Positions 33,635 to 41,345 of a stretch of 64,000 nt of DNA are shown here, piece by piece (positions within the stretch are counted from its first letter, which is position 1; each line of letters begins with the position of its first letter). Made by a program: the position numbers and the translations under genes. Source of the stretch: Actinoallomurus iriomotensis (GTDB taxonomy: Bacteria > Actinomycetota > Actinomycetes > Streptosporangiales > Streptosporangiaceae); the NCBI RefSeq assembly GCF_030269445.1, contig NZ_BSTJ01000005.1, positions 248,001 to 312,000 of the forward strand, given 5' to 3'. The notes under the pieces were generated by a model. That model was not told where the DNA came from and ran no database searches. It saw nothing but the letters and a program-made list of their open reading frames with translations.

Positions 33635-34627
33635 ATGGAGTACACCCGCCTCGGCCGCAGCGGCCTTTCGGTGTCCCGGCTCGTCCTCGGCACCATGAAC
33701 TTCGGGTCGCGAACGTCCGAAGAGGACAGCCACGCGATCATGGACCGAGCGCACGAGCACGGCATCAACTTCTTCGACACGGCCAACGTGTACGGCGAGC
33801 CGCAGGGTGAAGGCGCCACCGAGCAGATCCTCGGCCGGTGGTTCGCCCACGGCGGCGGCCGGCGTGACAGGACCGTCCTCGCCACCAAGGTCTACCTTCC
33901 GATGGGCGACCGGCCGGGCGACAGCGGGCTGTCCGCGCTGCACATCCGGCGCGCGTGCGAGGCGTCGCTCGAACGCTTGCAGACCGACCACATCGACCTG
34001 TACCAGATGCACCACATCGACCGGAGTACGCCGTGGGATGAGATCTGGGAGGCGTTCAGCGTTCTGCGCCAGCAGGGAAAGGTGCTCTACTTCGGCTCCT
34101 CCAACTTCGCCGGCTGGCACATCGCGCAGGCCCAGGAGGCCGCGCGGTCCCGGCACTTCCTTGGGCTGGTCAGCGAACAGTCGATCTACAACCTGATGTC
34201 GCGCTGGGTCGAACTGGAGGTCCTGCCCGCGGCGCGGGCGTACGGGCTGGGCGTGATCCCGTACTCGCCGCTGCACGGCGGTGTGCTCAGCGGTGTCCTG
34301 CGCAAGCAGCGTGAGGGGGTCGCCGCCCGCAGCGGCTCGGGCCTGTGGGCCGCCGCGTTCGCCGAGCGACGGGAGTCCGTCGAGGCGTACGAGAAGCTGT
34401 GCGCCGAGATCGGCGAGGATCCGGCCCACGTCGGACTGGCATGGCTGCTCGCGCAGGACGGAGTGACCGGGCCGATCGTCGGGCCGCGGACGGTCGAGCA
34501 GCTCGACGGCTCGCTGCGCGCGCTGCGGATCACGCTCGACGACGGCACGCTCGCCAAGCTGGACGAGCTCTTCCCGCCGCCCGCGCCCAACGGAGCCAAG
34601 CCCGCGCCCGAGGCGTACGCCTGGTGA
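33635..34627 (+). CDS. Aldo/keto reductase
   Basis: NADPH-dependent reductase of 330 residues. The catalytic tetrad is visible: D48 and Y53 in FFDTANVYGEP, K85 in VLATKVYLP and H126 in LYQMHHID. GSSNFAGWHIAQ and the C-terminal GPRTVEQLDGSLRAL belong to the AKR subgroup (COG0667) related to YghZ and potassium-channel beta subunits. GGAAGGTGGA stands before the ATG. It is divergent from a TetR gene, so induction by an aldehyde or other stressor is likely. Confidence 0.9.
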   Translation: MEYTRLGRSGLSVSRLVLGTMNFGSRTSEEDSHAIMDRAHEHGINFFDTANVYGEPQGEGATEQILGRWFAHGGGRRDRTVLATKVYLPMGDRPGDSGLSALHIRRACEASLERLQTDHIDLYQMHHIDRSTPWDEIWEAFSVLRQQGKVLYFGSSNFAGWHIAQAQEAARSRHFLGLVSEQSIYNLMSRWVELEVLPAARAYGLGVIPYSPLHGGVLSGVLRKQREGVAARSGSGLWAAAFAERRESVEAYEKLCAEIGEDPAHVGLAWLLAQDGVTGPIVGPRTVEQLDGSLRALRITLDDGTLAKLDELFPPPAPNGAKPAPEAYAW

Positions 34628-34658
34628 CCACTGGTCGGTGTGCTGTCGGGCCAGGAGG

Positions 34659-35300
34659 TCAGGTCGGGTTGGTGGCGAGCACGCAGGCGACGGGCGGGTC
34701 CAGGTCGAGGGTCCTGACCTGCGGGTCGGCGAAGCCGGCCCGGGTGAGCAGGTCCTGGAGCTCCTGGGCGGCTCGGACCGTGGTGTCTCGGGTGGCGCCG
34801 GGGCAGCGGGGCTGGCTGACGAGCGCGATGCGTCCTGCCGGGCGGAGCAGGCGGCGCAGTTCGCGCAGCCGCTCCACCGCATCGGGCCAGAACCCCACGG
34901 TGTTGACGGCGAGGACGGCGTCGAGCGGTTCGTCGAAGCTCGGCAGCCGCTCGACTGAGGCGTGCGTGAGGTGCACCCGACGGGCACGGACGGCGGCGGC
35001 GTTGCGGCGGGATGCCTGCCGGACCATGGCCTGGGAGTGGTCGATGCCGTAGACGTGGCCCCGGGTGGCGCGGCCGGCGAGTTCGGCGATGGCGACGCCG
35101 GGACCGAAGCCGATCTCGAGCACCCGGTCGGTCGGTTGTACGTCCAGCACCGAGACCGCCCAGATGTTGCGCTGCCGGTTGGAGGGGCGGTGTGCGAACA
35201 TCCTGCCGGTCGCCCACCCGACGACGCCCCGGGGCTGATGGGCCTGTCGCACCAGATATCTGATCGCGCGTCGCTTGAGAGAGGTATCTGCCGTATGCAT
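34659..35300 (-). CDS. SAM-dependent class I methyltransferase
   Basis: Protein of 213 residues. RVLEIGFGPGVAIAELAG is the SAM-binding motif I, VYGIDHSQAM motif II, and ERLPSFDEPLDAVLAVNTVGFW the post-motif region; PAGRIALVSQPR follows as motif III. The methyl acceptor is unknown. ATG at 35300 is used; a GTG two codons earlier is possible. It is divergent from a MerR gene whose operator lies between them. Confidence 0.85.
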   Translation of the reverse strand: MHTADTSLKRRAIRYLVRQAHQPRGVVGWATGRMFAHRPSNRQRNIWAVSVLDVQPTDRVLEIGFGPGVAIAELAGRATRGHVYGIDHSQAMVRQASRRNAAAVRARRVHLTHASVERLPSFDEPLDAVLAVNTVGFWPDAVERLRELRRLLRPAGRIALVSQPRCPGATRDTTVRAAQELQDLLTRAGFADPQVRTLDLDPPVACVLATNPT

Positions 35301-35316
35301 GATCACCAGCCAACGG

Positions 35317-35334
35317 CTTCAAGTACGCTTGAAG
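35317..35334. promoter_or_regulatory. MerR-type operator between methyltransferase and MerR genes
   Basis: Perfect inverted repeat CTTCAAG-TACG-CTTGAAG (35317-35334) immediately before the MerR ATG at 35339. The shape resembles SoxR-type sites (CTCAAG...CTTGAG). It is expected to bind the MerR protein and control both divergent genes. Confidence 0.6.
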
Positions 35335-35338
35335 TCAA

Positions 35339-35776
35339 ATGGGCGAGCAGCTGACGATCGGTGAATTGGCGAGCCGTACGGGTGTCGCCACCTCTGCTCT
35401 GCGCTACTGGGAGGAGCTCGGCCTGCTCCCGGCGCCGGCCCGGGTCTCGGGCCAGCGGCGTTATCCGCCCTCGGCGGTCGGGCTGGTCGGGATCGTGTTG
35501 TTGCTGCGGGACGTCGGTTTCACGTTGCGGGAGGTCAAGGCCTTCCTCGCGGCTCGTACGCCGGCCGGCGACGGCTGGCGGGAGCTGTACCAGCGCAAGC
35601 TCACCGAGCTGGACCAACGGATCGCCCAGGCTCAGGTGGCACGTACCGCCATCGCCCATGGCCTGGCCTGCCCGCACGACGACATCCTCGAGTGCTCCAA
35701 CTTCACCGGCGGGGTCGCGGCGTTCCTGGCGGGATCCTCTCTCGAAGAGGCGCACGAGCAGGTTCACTCGCACTGA
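35339..35776 (+). CDS. MerR family transcriptional regulator with C-terminal cysteine pair
   Basis: Regulator of 145 residues. The winged HTH is LTIGELASRTGVATSALRYWEELGLLPAPARVSGQRRY; a long dimerisation helix follows (about 80-115). The short C-terminal tail has two cysteines, LACPHDDILECSNF, spaced seven apart, which could bind a metal or act as a thiol switch. The start ATG is four bases after the operator CTTCAAG-N4-CTTGAAG. Autoregulation and control of the divergent methyltransferase are inferred. Confidence 0.87.
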   Translation: MGEQLTIGELASRTGVATSALRYWEELGLLPAPARVSGQRRYPPSAVGLVGIVLLLRDVGFTLREVKAFLAARTPAGDGWRELYQRKLTELDQRIAQAQVARTAIAHGLACPHDDILECSNFTGGVAAFLAGSSLEEAHEQVHSH

Positions 35777-35789
35777 CCCCCCGCGGCGT

Positions 35790-37118
35790 CTACTCGATCT
35801 CCGTGTCCTCGGGAGCACTTCTGGCGAGTGCGGCGAGCGTGGCCAGCGCCCGGGCGAGCGTGTCGGGCGGTGGTGCCGACAGGGCGAGACGAACGGCGTT
35901 GGGCGCGTGGGCCGCGACCACGGTGAAGGCCGCGCCGGGGGTGACCGCGATGCCGCGCCGGGCGGCGGCCGCGACGAACGTGTCGGCCCGCCACGGGGCG
36001 GGCAGCCGCCACCAGCAGTGGAACGCCTGCGGATCGGCCTCGACGGCGAACTCCGCGAGGTGTTCACGTACGAGCCGCTGACGTGCCGCCGCGTCGCGGC
36101 GCTTGATTTCCTGAAGGGCCGCGACCGTGCCGTCGGTGAGCCATCGCGTCGCGGCCTCGACCGCGAATCGCGGAGCGGTCCAGCCGCCCGAGCGCAGCGC
36201 CGAGGCGACCCGGTCGCCGACCGCCTCCGGTGCCACCGCGAAGCCGACGGTCAGCCCCGGGGCCACGCGTTTGGACAGGCTGTCGGCGACGATGACCTGG
36301 TCCGGCGCGAACGCGGCCAGCGGCGGCGGGCCGTCGCGCAGGAACGCGTAGATGCCGTCCTCGACCGCGTGGATCCCCAGATCCCGCAGGGCGGCGGCGA
36401 CTTCGGAGCGCCGCCGTTCGGGCATGGTCACGCCGAGCGGATTGTGCAGTGTCGGCTGGAGGTAGACGGCGCGCAGCGGCCCGGCCGATCGGATGGCCTC
36501 CGGGAGCACCCCGCACTCGTCCATGGCGAGCGGGACCAGCGTGAGGCCGAGGCGGGCGGCGATGCCCTTGACCAGGGGATAGGTCAACTCTTCGACGCCG
36601 ACCCGTTCACCGGCCGGGACGAGGGCCGCGAGCGCGGCGGCGATCGCCTGCCGGCCGTTGCCCGCCAGCAGCAGCCGCCCCGGATCGGGACTCCAGCCCG
36701 GACGGGACAGCATCGCGGCCGCGCCCTCCCGTACCGCCCGGGTGCCCGCCGCGCCCATGGGCGTGAGCGCGTCCGCCAGCACGTCCGGACGCAGCATTCC
36801 GCCCAGGCTTCGCGCGAGGAGCGCGGGCTGCTCCGGGGGTAGGGAGAAGTTCAGCTCCAGGTCCACCCGTGCGCGGGCCGGCTCGGCGAGCGCGGGTTCG
36901 CTTGACGGCGCGGCGGCGCGGACGAACGTGCCGCGCCCGACCTCGCCGACCGCGAGGCCGCGGCGGACCAGCTCGCCGTACACCCGCGCCGCGGTGGACC
37001 CGGCGATGCCGTGCCTGCGTGCGAACTGCCGCTGCGGCGGCAGCCGGTCTCCGGGCCTGAGCCGGCCGGTGGCGATCTCCGCCGCGAGCGCATCCGCGAT
37101 CCGCCGATAGTCGTCCAA
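35790..37118 (-). CDS. MocR-type PLP-dependent transcriptional regulator (GntR/aminotransferase fusion)
   Basis: Protein of 442 residues. The N-terminal GntR winged helix (DDYRRIADALAAEIATGRLRPGDRLPPQRQFARRHGIAGSTAARVYGEL) is joined to a class I aminotransferase-like domain from about residue 95. The PLP lysine is in VIVADSLSKRVAPGLTVGF, and YLQPTLHNPLG is the asparagine-containing loop. TTG at 37118 (with GAGGGCGGGA before it) is preferred over GTG at 37166, because the latter would put a palindromic operator inside the coding region. It is divergent from an alpha/beta hydrolase. MocR proteins sense amino compounds or PLP. Confidence 0.82.
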   Translation of the reverse strand: MDDYRRIADALAAEIATGRLRPGDRLPPQRQFARRHGIAGSTAARVYGELVRRGLAVGEVGRGTFVRAAAPSSEPALAEPARARVDLELNFSLPPEQPALLARSLGGMLRPDVLADALTPMGAAGTRAVREGAAAMLSRPGWSPDPGRLLLAGNGRQAIAAALAALVPAGERVGVEELTYPLVKGIAARLGLTLVPLAMDECGVLPEAIRSAGPLRAVYLQPTLHNPLGVTMPERRRSEVAAALRDLGIHAVEDGIYAFLRDGPPPLAAFAPDQVIVADSLSKRVAPGLTVGFAVAPEAVGDRVASALRSGGWTAPRFAVEAATRWLTDGTVAALQEIKRRDAAARQRLVREHLAEFAVEADPQAFHCWWRLPAPWRADTFVAAAARRGIAVTPGAAFTVVAAHAPNAVRLALSAPPPDTLARALATLAALARSAPEDTEIE

Positions 37119-37136
37119 TCCCGCCCTCGCTTCGAC

Positions 37137-37189
37137 ATTGCTTCGAGAGCAATTTTGCCATTGCACCGAGATATTGCTCTCAATAGCAT
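37137..37189. promoter_or_regulatory. Tandem ATTGCT palindromes controlling MocR and hydrolase
   Basis: ATTGCT-TCGAG-AGCAAT (37137-37153) is a perfect palindrome. A related half-site pair ATTGCT...AGCAT lies at 37173-37189, 36 bases on. GAGAGCAAT (37145-37153) and ATTGCTCTC (37173-37181) also form a 9-bp inverted repeat across both. MocR regulators commonly bind two such sites between divergent genes. Confidence 0.6.
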
Positions 37190-37221
37190 CGAGTCGTCAA
37201 GCCGAGCAGGAGGGGCACACG

Positions 37222-38037
37222 GTGGGCACTTTCACCAACGGGCAGATCGCCATCGCCTATGACGACCACAACCCCGAGGGCGCCGAGCCGCCGCTCGTGC
37301 TCGTTCACGGCCACCCCTTCGACCGCTCGATGTGGGCGCCCCAGGTCCGGCACGTCGCGCGGGACGGGCGCCGGGTGATCGTCCCTGATCTGCGGGGCTA
37401 CGGCCGGAGCGGTGTCGTCCCGGGCAAGACGCCGCTGCGGACCTTCGCCCAGGACATCGCCGGCCTGCTCGACCACCTCGGCGTCGCGGAGATCGTCCTC
37501 GGCGGCCTGTCCATGGGCGGCCAGATCGTCATGGAGTTCCACCGCCTGTTCCCGGACCGGCTGCGCGGACTCGTGCTCGCCGACACCACGCCGCAGGCGG
37601 AGACCGACGAGGGCAGACGGGTCCGCGACGCCATGGCCGACCGGCTGCTCCGGGAGGGCATGGGCGGCTACGCGGACGAGGTGCTGGCCAAGATGGTGGC
37701 GCCCGCCAGCATCCGGCGGTTCCCCGCGGTGGCCGAGCACGTCCTGGCCATGATGCGGGCGACGTCCCCGGACGGCGCGGCCGCCGCGCTGCGCGGCCGG
37801 GCCGAGCGCCCCGACTATGTGGCGTCGCTGGCGCGCGTCCGCGTCCCCACGCTCATCGTCGTCGGCGGTGATGACGAGTTCACACCGATCGGCGACGCGC
37901 GGCTCATGCATCGGATCATCCCCGGCTCCACGCTCGCCGTCATCGAAGGCGCCGCGCACATGCCCAACCTGGAAAGGCCGGCCGAGTTCAACGAGGCGCT
38001 GGGCAAGTTCCTCGCCTCGATCACCGGGATGGGATGA
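37222..38037 (+). CDS. Alpha/beta hydrolase
   Basis: Serine hydrolase of 271 residues. VHGHPFDRSMW is the oxyanion loop, GLSMGG carries the nucleophile S97, GGDDEFTP the acid and EGAAHMPN the histidine. GTG start with AGGAGGGG about 7 bases upstream. Similar proteins include 3-oxoadipate enol-lactonase-like hydrolases, but substrate is open. Divergent from the MocR regulator. Its last 17 bases overlap the end of the convergent MarR gene. Confidence 0.87.
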   Translation: MGTFTNGQIAIAYDDHNPEGAEPPLVLVHGHPFDRSMWAPQVRHVARDGRRVIVPDLRGYGRSGVVPGKTPLRTFAQDIAGLLDHLGVAEIVLGGLSMGGQIVMEFHRLFPDRLRGLVLADTTPQAETDEGRRVRDAMADRLLREGMGGYADEVLAKMVAPASIRRFPAVAEHVLAMMRATSPDGAAAALRGRAERPDYVASLARVRVPTLIVVGGDDEFTPIGDARLMHRIIPGSTLAVIEGAAHMPNLERPAEFNEALGKFLASITGMG

Positions 38038-38452
38038 GGGCGCGGGCGAGGAGGCGCTGCAGTACGTCCTGTTCCTCCGATGACAGGGGCGCCAGGGGAG
38101 AGTCCTGGGACAGCAGGCCGAGGAGGCGTTCGCGGAGTTCGGCGCCCTCGGGCGTCAGGATGAGGTGTTTCGCGCGGCGGTTGCCGGGGTGCGGGTGGCG
38201 TTCGAGGTAGCCCTGATCTTCGAGGCGGTCGGCGACGAAGGTCGCGTTGGAGGGCTCGCAGCTCATCCGGTCGGCGAGTTCGCGCAGGGTCATGGGGCGG
38301 GTCAGCTCCCGCAGCGCGACGCCCTGCGAGGCGGTCAGCCCGAGGGTGGCCGCGCGGACGCGAAGGTGGGCTTCGATCTGTTTGGCCAGGCCGTTGACCA
38401 GCCCGCACAGCTGGCGATCGGCCTCGGTTCGGGTCTCGGGCTCCGCGGTCAC
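38021..38452 (-). CDS. MarR family transcriptional regulator
   Basis: Winged-helix regulator of 143 residues: LTASQGVALRELTRPMTLRELADRMSCEPSNATFVADRLEDQGYLER is the HTH and HPGNRRAKHLILTPEGA the wing. Starts with GTG. It overlaps the end of the hydrolase gene at 38021-38037 (convergent). The divergent neighbour is a metallo-beta-lactamase fold hydrolase gene, with palindromic DNA between the two, so that gene is its likely target. Confidence 0.86.
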   Translation of the reverse strand: MTAEPETRTEADRQLCGLVNGLAKQIEAHLRVRAATLGLTASQGVALRELTRPMTLRELADRMSCEPSNATFVADRLEDQGYLERHPHPGNRRAKHLILTPEGAELRERLLGLLSQDSPLAPLSSEEQDVLQRLLARALIPSR

Positions 38453-38467
38453 GGCGTAAGTCTACTG

Positions 38468-38503
38468 CAACTCGAATGATTGCAATTAGAACGATTAGAG
38501 TTG
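38468..38503. promoter_or_regulatory. Probable MarR operator before the metallo-beta-lactamase gene
   Basis: AT-rich region with the palindrome ATTGCAAT (38479-38486) inside a looser dyad CAACTC (38468-38473) / GAGTTG (38498-38503). The composition contrasts with the GC-rich surroundings. Boundaries uncertain. Confidence 0.45.
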
Positions 38504-38557
38504 TAACGTTCCGGTCGTGCCGCCACCCGGCGGCAGCCCCGAGCGTGAGGCAGGACC

Positions 38558-39439
38558 ATGGCCACGGCCGTTTTCGACCCCGCGCGGTTGAGCCGCGCAC
38601 CGCACCGTCGTTCGCTCCGCCTGGGCGACCTGACGATCAGCTACGTTCCCGACGGGCTCGTCCGGCTCAAGCCGCGCGGCTGGCTGCCCGCCGCCGACTG
38701 GGCCGCCTACCCGGACCACCTCGACGCCGACGGCTTCCTCGTCGCCGGCATCGGCGGGCTGCTGGTCGAGCGAGGCGACCGGGCGCTGCTGATCGACACC
38801 GGGTTCGGGCCGGAGTCCCACGAGGACGACCCGGCCGACCCGCTGCTGGGCAGGGTGTACGGCGGCGAACTGCCCGACGGCCTGCGACGGCTGGGCCGCG
38901 AGCCGCGCCGGATCGAGGCCGTCGCCATCACCCACCTGCACACCGACCATCTGGGCTGGACCTGGAGTGTCGAGCCCGGCGCCGGCGCCCCTCCCTTCGC
39001 GCACGCCACCCACTTCGTCGCGGCGCCCGAGTGGCACCGGCGCGAGTTGGCCGCCGAGGGCGGGGCGACCGGGGAACGCCTGGCCGCCTTCGCGCCGCGC
39101 GTCCACGCGGTCGAGGACGGCGAGGAGATCTTCCCCGGCGTACGGGCCTCGTTCGCGGCCGGGCACACCGTCGGCCACACCACCTACACCATCACCGGTG
39201 GCGGCCGGCGGCTCCTCGCCTTCGGCGACGCACTGCACTCGCCGGTCCAGGTCGCCCACCCCGAATGGTCGTGCGGGATAGACCACGACCCCGCGGAGTC
39301 GGCCGAGCACCGCCGCCGCCTGGTCGAGGAGCTGAGCCGCCCCGACACCATCGGCTACGGCGGCCACTTCGCCGACGTGGTCTTCGGGCGCGCCGAGCGC
39401 CGCCCCGACGGCCGGTTCACCTGGATTCCCGTCGCCTGA
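38558..39439 (+). CDS. MBL-fold metallo-hydrolase
   Basis: Protein of 293 residues of the metallo-beta-lactamase superfamily. The metal motif AITHLHTDHLGW gives HxHxDH, AAGHTVGHTTYTI the next histidine, FGDALHSP the bridging aspartate and GYGGHF the last histidine. Members of this general group include lactonases (quorum quenching), esterases and thioesterases. The N-terminal region (YVPDGLVRLKP) resembles uncharacterised MBL proteins regulated by MarR proteins. No signal peptide, so cytoplasmic. Confidence 0.87.
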   Translation: MATAVFDPARLSRAPHRRSLRLGDLTISYVPDGLVRLKPRGWLPAADWAAYPDHLDADGFLVAGIGGLLVERGDRALLIDTGFGPESHEDDPADPLLGRVYGGELPDGLRRLGREPRRIEAVAITHLHTDHLGWTWSVEPGAGAPPFAHATHFVAAPEWHRRELAAEGGATGERLAAFAPRVHAVEDGEEIFPGVRASFAAGHTVGHTTYTITGGGRRLLAFGDALHSPVQVAHPEWSCGIDHDPAESAEHRRRLVEELSRPDTIGYGGHFADVVFGRAERRPDGRFTWIPVA

Positions 39440-39445
39440 AACATT

Positions 39446-39487
39446 CAGGCATTTGCCTAAAAGTCTTAGGCATGCGCATAATGCCTG
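39446..39487 (+). promoter_or_regulatory. Promoter with nested TetR operators
   Basis: TGCCTAA-AAGTC-TTAGGCA (39454-39472) is a perfect palindrome nested inside CAGGCATT (39446-39453) / AATGCCTG (39480-39487). TTGCCT (39453-39458) and CATAAT (39477-39482), 18 bases apart, look like -35 and -10 boxes, so a bound repressor would block the promoter. The adjacent TetR gene is the expected ligand and target. Confidence 0.65.
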
Positions 39488-39508
39488 TCGGCAGACGGGA
39501 GGTTCGTT

Positions 39509-40078
39509 ATGGTTCGAGCGGGGCTGAGCGCGGAACGCCTGACGCGTGCGGGGGCGGAGCTGGCCGACGAGGTCGGCTTCGACCAGGTGACCGTCTCGGC
39601 GCTCGCCCGGCGGTTCGACGTCAAGGTCGCGAGCCTGTACTCGCACCTGAAGAACTCCCACGACCTCAAGACCCGCATCGCCCTGTTCGCCCTGGAGGAG
39701 CTCGCCGACCGGGTCTCCGCCGCGCTGGCCGGGCGGGCCGGCAAGGACGCCCTCGCCGCCTTCGCGGACGCCTACCGCGACTACGCACGGGAGCACCCCG
39801 GCCGCTACACCGCCGCCCGGTTCAGGCTCGACCCCGAGACGGCGGCCTCCAGCGCGGGTGTCAGGCACGCGCAGATGACGCGGGCGATCCTGCGCGGCTA
39901 CGACCTGGGCGAACCGGACCAGACGCACGCGGTCCGGATGCTGGGCAGCGTCTTCCACGGCTACGTCAGCCTGGAGGCGAGCGGAGGCTTCAGCCACACC
40001 GCCGTCGATCCGCAGGAGTCCTGGTCCTGGATCGTGGACTCCCTCGACGCCCTGCTGCGGAACCGGACCACCCCCTGA
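39509..40078 (+). CDS. TetR family transcriptional regulator (WHG-type C-terminal domain)
   Basis: Regulator of 189 residues. HTH: LTRAGAELADEVGFDQVTVSALARRFDVKVASLYSHLKNSHDLKTRI. The C-terminal domain ends VSLEASGGFSHTAVDPQESWSWIVDSL, of the TetR_C_33 (WHG) type. GGGAGG stands before the ATG. The operator in its own promoter implies autorepression. The SGNH hydrolase gene 43 bases downstream is probably in the same operon and is the likely target. Confidence 0.87.
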   Translation: MVRAGLSAERLTRAGAELADEVGFDQVTVSALARRFDVKVASLYSHLKNSHDLKTRIALFALEELADRVSAALAGRAGKDALAAFADAYRDYAREHPGRYTAARFRLDPETAASSAGVRHAQMTRAILRGYDLGEPDQTHAVRMLGSVFHGYVSLEASGGFSHTAVDPQESWSWIVDSLDALLRNRTTP

Positions 40079-40121
40079 CCTGCCGTACGGCACCGAACAC
40101 TCGATCAGCAAGGCCAAGACG

Positions 40122-41312
40122 ATGAACACCGAACACCCCTGGGTCACCACACCCATCCGCGAAGACCTCCTGCGCGGCGCCCTCGACGTGGAGCACACGG
40201 CGTACGGGCTGCTGCCGCACCGGCTGCCCGCCCGGGCCCGCCGCCAGATCCCCGACGAACAGCTGGCCATGGCCGAGGCCCAGCCTTCCGGCGTACGGCT
40301 GGCGTTCCGTACCCGGGCCACCACCGTCGAACTGGACACGCTGCCCACCAAGCGGGCCTACCGCGGGCTCCCGGTCCCGGCGGACGGTGTGTACGACCTG
40401 CTGGTCGACGGGCGGCTCGCCGCCCAGGCCACGGTCGGCGGCGGCCGGGTCCGCATGATCGACATGGCCACCCAGTCGGCCGAGCTGCACGAGGGGTCTC
40501 CCGGCACCGCCCGCTTCACCGATCTGCCCGCGCGCGACAAGGACGTCGAGATCTGGCTTCCGCACACGGAGATCACCGAGCTGATCGCCCTGCGCACCGA
40601 CGCCCCGGTCGAACCCGCGCCGGACCGCGGGCGCCGGGTGTGGCTGCACCACGGCAGTTCCATCAGCCACGGCTCGAACGCGGCCAACCCCACCGCCACC
40701 TGGCCGGCCCTGGCCGCCGCGCAGGGCGGAGTGGAACTGGTCAACCTGGGGTTCTCCGGCAGCGCGCTGCTCGACCCGTTCACCGCCCGCGCGATGCGGG
40801 ACACCCCCGCGGACCTGATCAGCGTCAAGATCGGCATCAACGTCGTCAACGCCGACGCGATGCGCCTGCGCGCCTTCGTCCCCGCGGTCCACGGTTTCCT
40901 CGACACCATCCGTGAGGGACATCCGGCCACGCCGCTGCTGGTCGTCTCCGCCATCCTGTGCCCGGTCCAGGAGGACACGCCCGGCCCTCTCGCGCCCGAC
41001 TTCGACGGCGGGACGGTGCGGTTCAAGGCCACGGGCGACCCAGCCGAACGCGCCGCCGGACGGCTGACGCTCAACGTCATCCGCGACGCGCTCGCACAGA
41101 TCGTCGAACAGCGCGCGGCCGACGACCCGGACCTGCACTACCTCGACGGCCGGGACCTTTACGGCGAGGCGGACCACGCCGAGCTGCCGCTGCCCGACGC
41201 GGTCCACCCCGACCCCGCCGGACACCGCCGCATCGGCGAGAACTTCGCCCGGCTCGCGTTCGGCGCCGGCGGCCCCTTCGCCGCCCCGGAGACGAGCTCG
41301 GCCATGCGGTAG
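40122..41312 (+). CDS. SGNH/GDSL-type hydrolase with N-terminal beta-sandwich domain
   Basis: Protein of 396 residues. The N-terminal half (about 1-165) resembles carbohydrate-esterase type accessory domains. The C-terminal half is the SGNH fold: HHGSSISHGSNAANP holds the nucleophile serine, NLGFSGSALLD the glycine block, KIGINVVNADAM the asparagine block and DAVHPDPAGHRRI the Asp-His pair. No secretion signal is visible. Deacetylation of sugars or small esters is likely; co-transcription with the TetR gene suggests induced expression. Confidence 0.82.
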   Translation: MNTEHPWVTTPIREDLLRGALDVEHTAYGLLPHRLPARARRQIPDEQLAMAEAQPSGVRLAFRTRATTVELDTLPTKRAYRGLPVPADGVYDLLVDGRLAAQATVGGGRVRMIDMATQSAELHEGSPGTARFTDLPARDKDVEIWLPHTEITELIALRTDAPVEPAPDRGRRVWLHHGSSISHGSNAANPTATWPALAAAQGGVELVNLGFSGSALLDPFTARAMRDTPADLISVKIGINVVNADAMRLRAFVPAVHGFLDTIREGHPATPLLVVSAILCPVQEDTPGPLAPDFDGGTVRFKATGDPAERAAGRLTLNVIRDALAQIVEQRAADDPDLHYLDGRDLYGEADHAELPLPDAVHPDPAGHRRIGENFARLAFGAGGPFAAPETSSAMR

Positions 41313-41345
41313 TTTCCTGTCGCGCGAGCGGGAGAGAGGTGGTCG

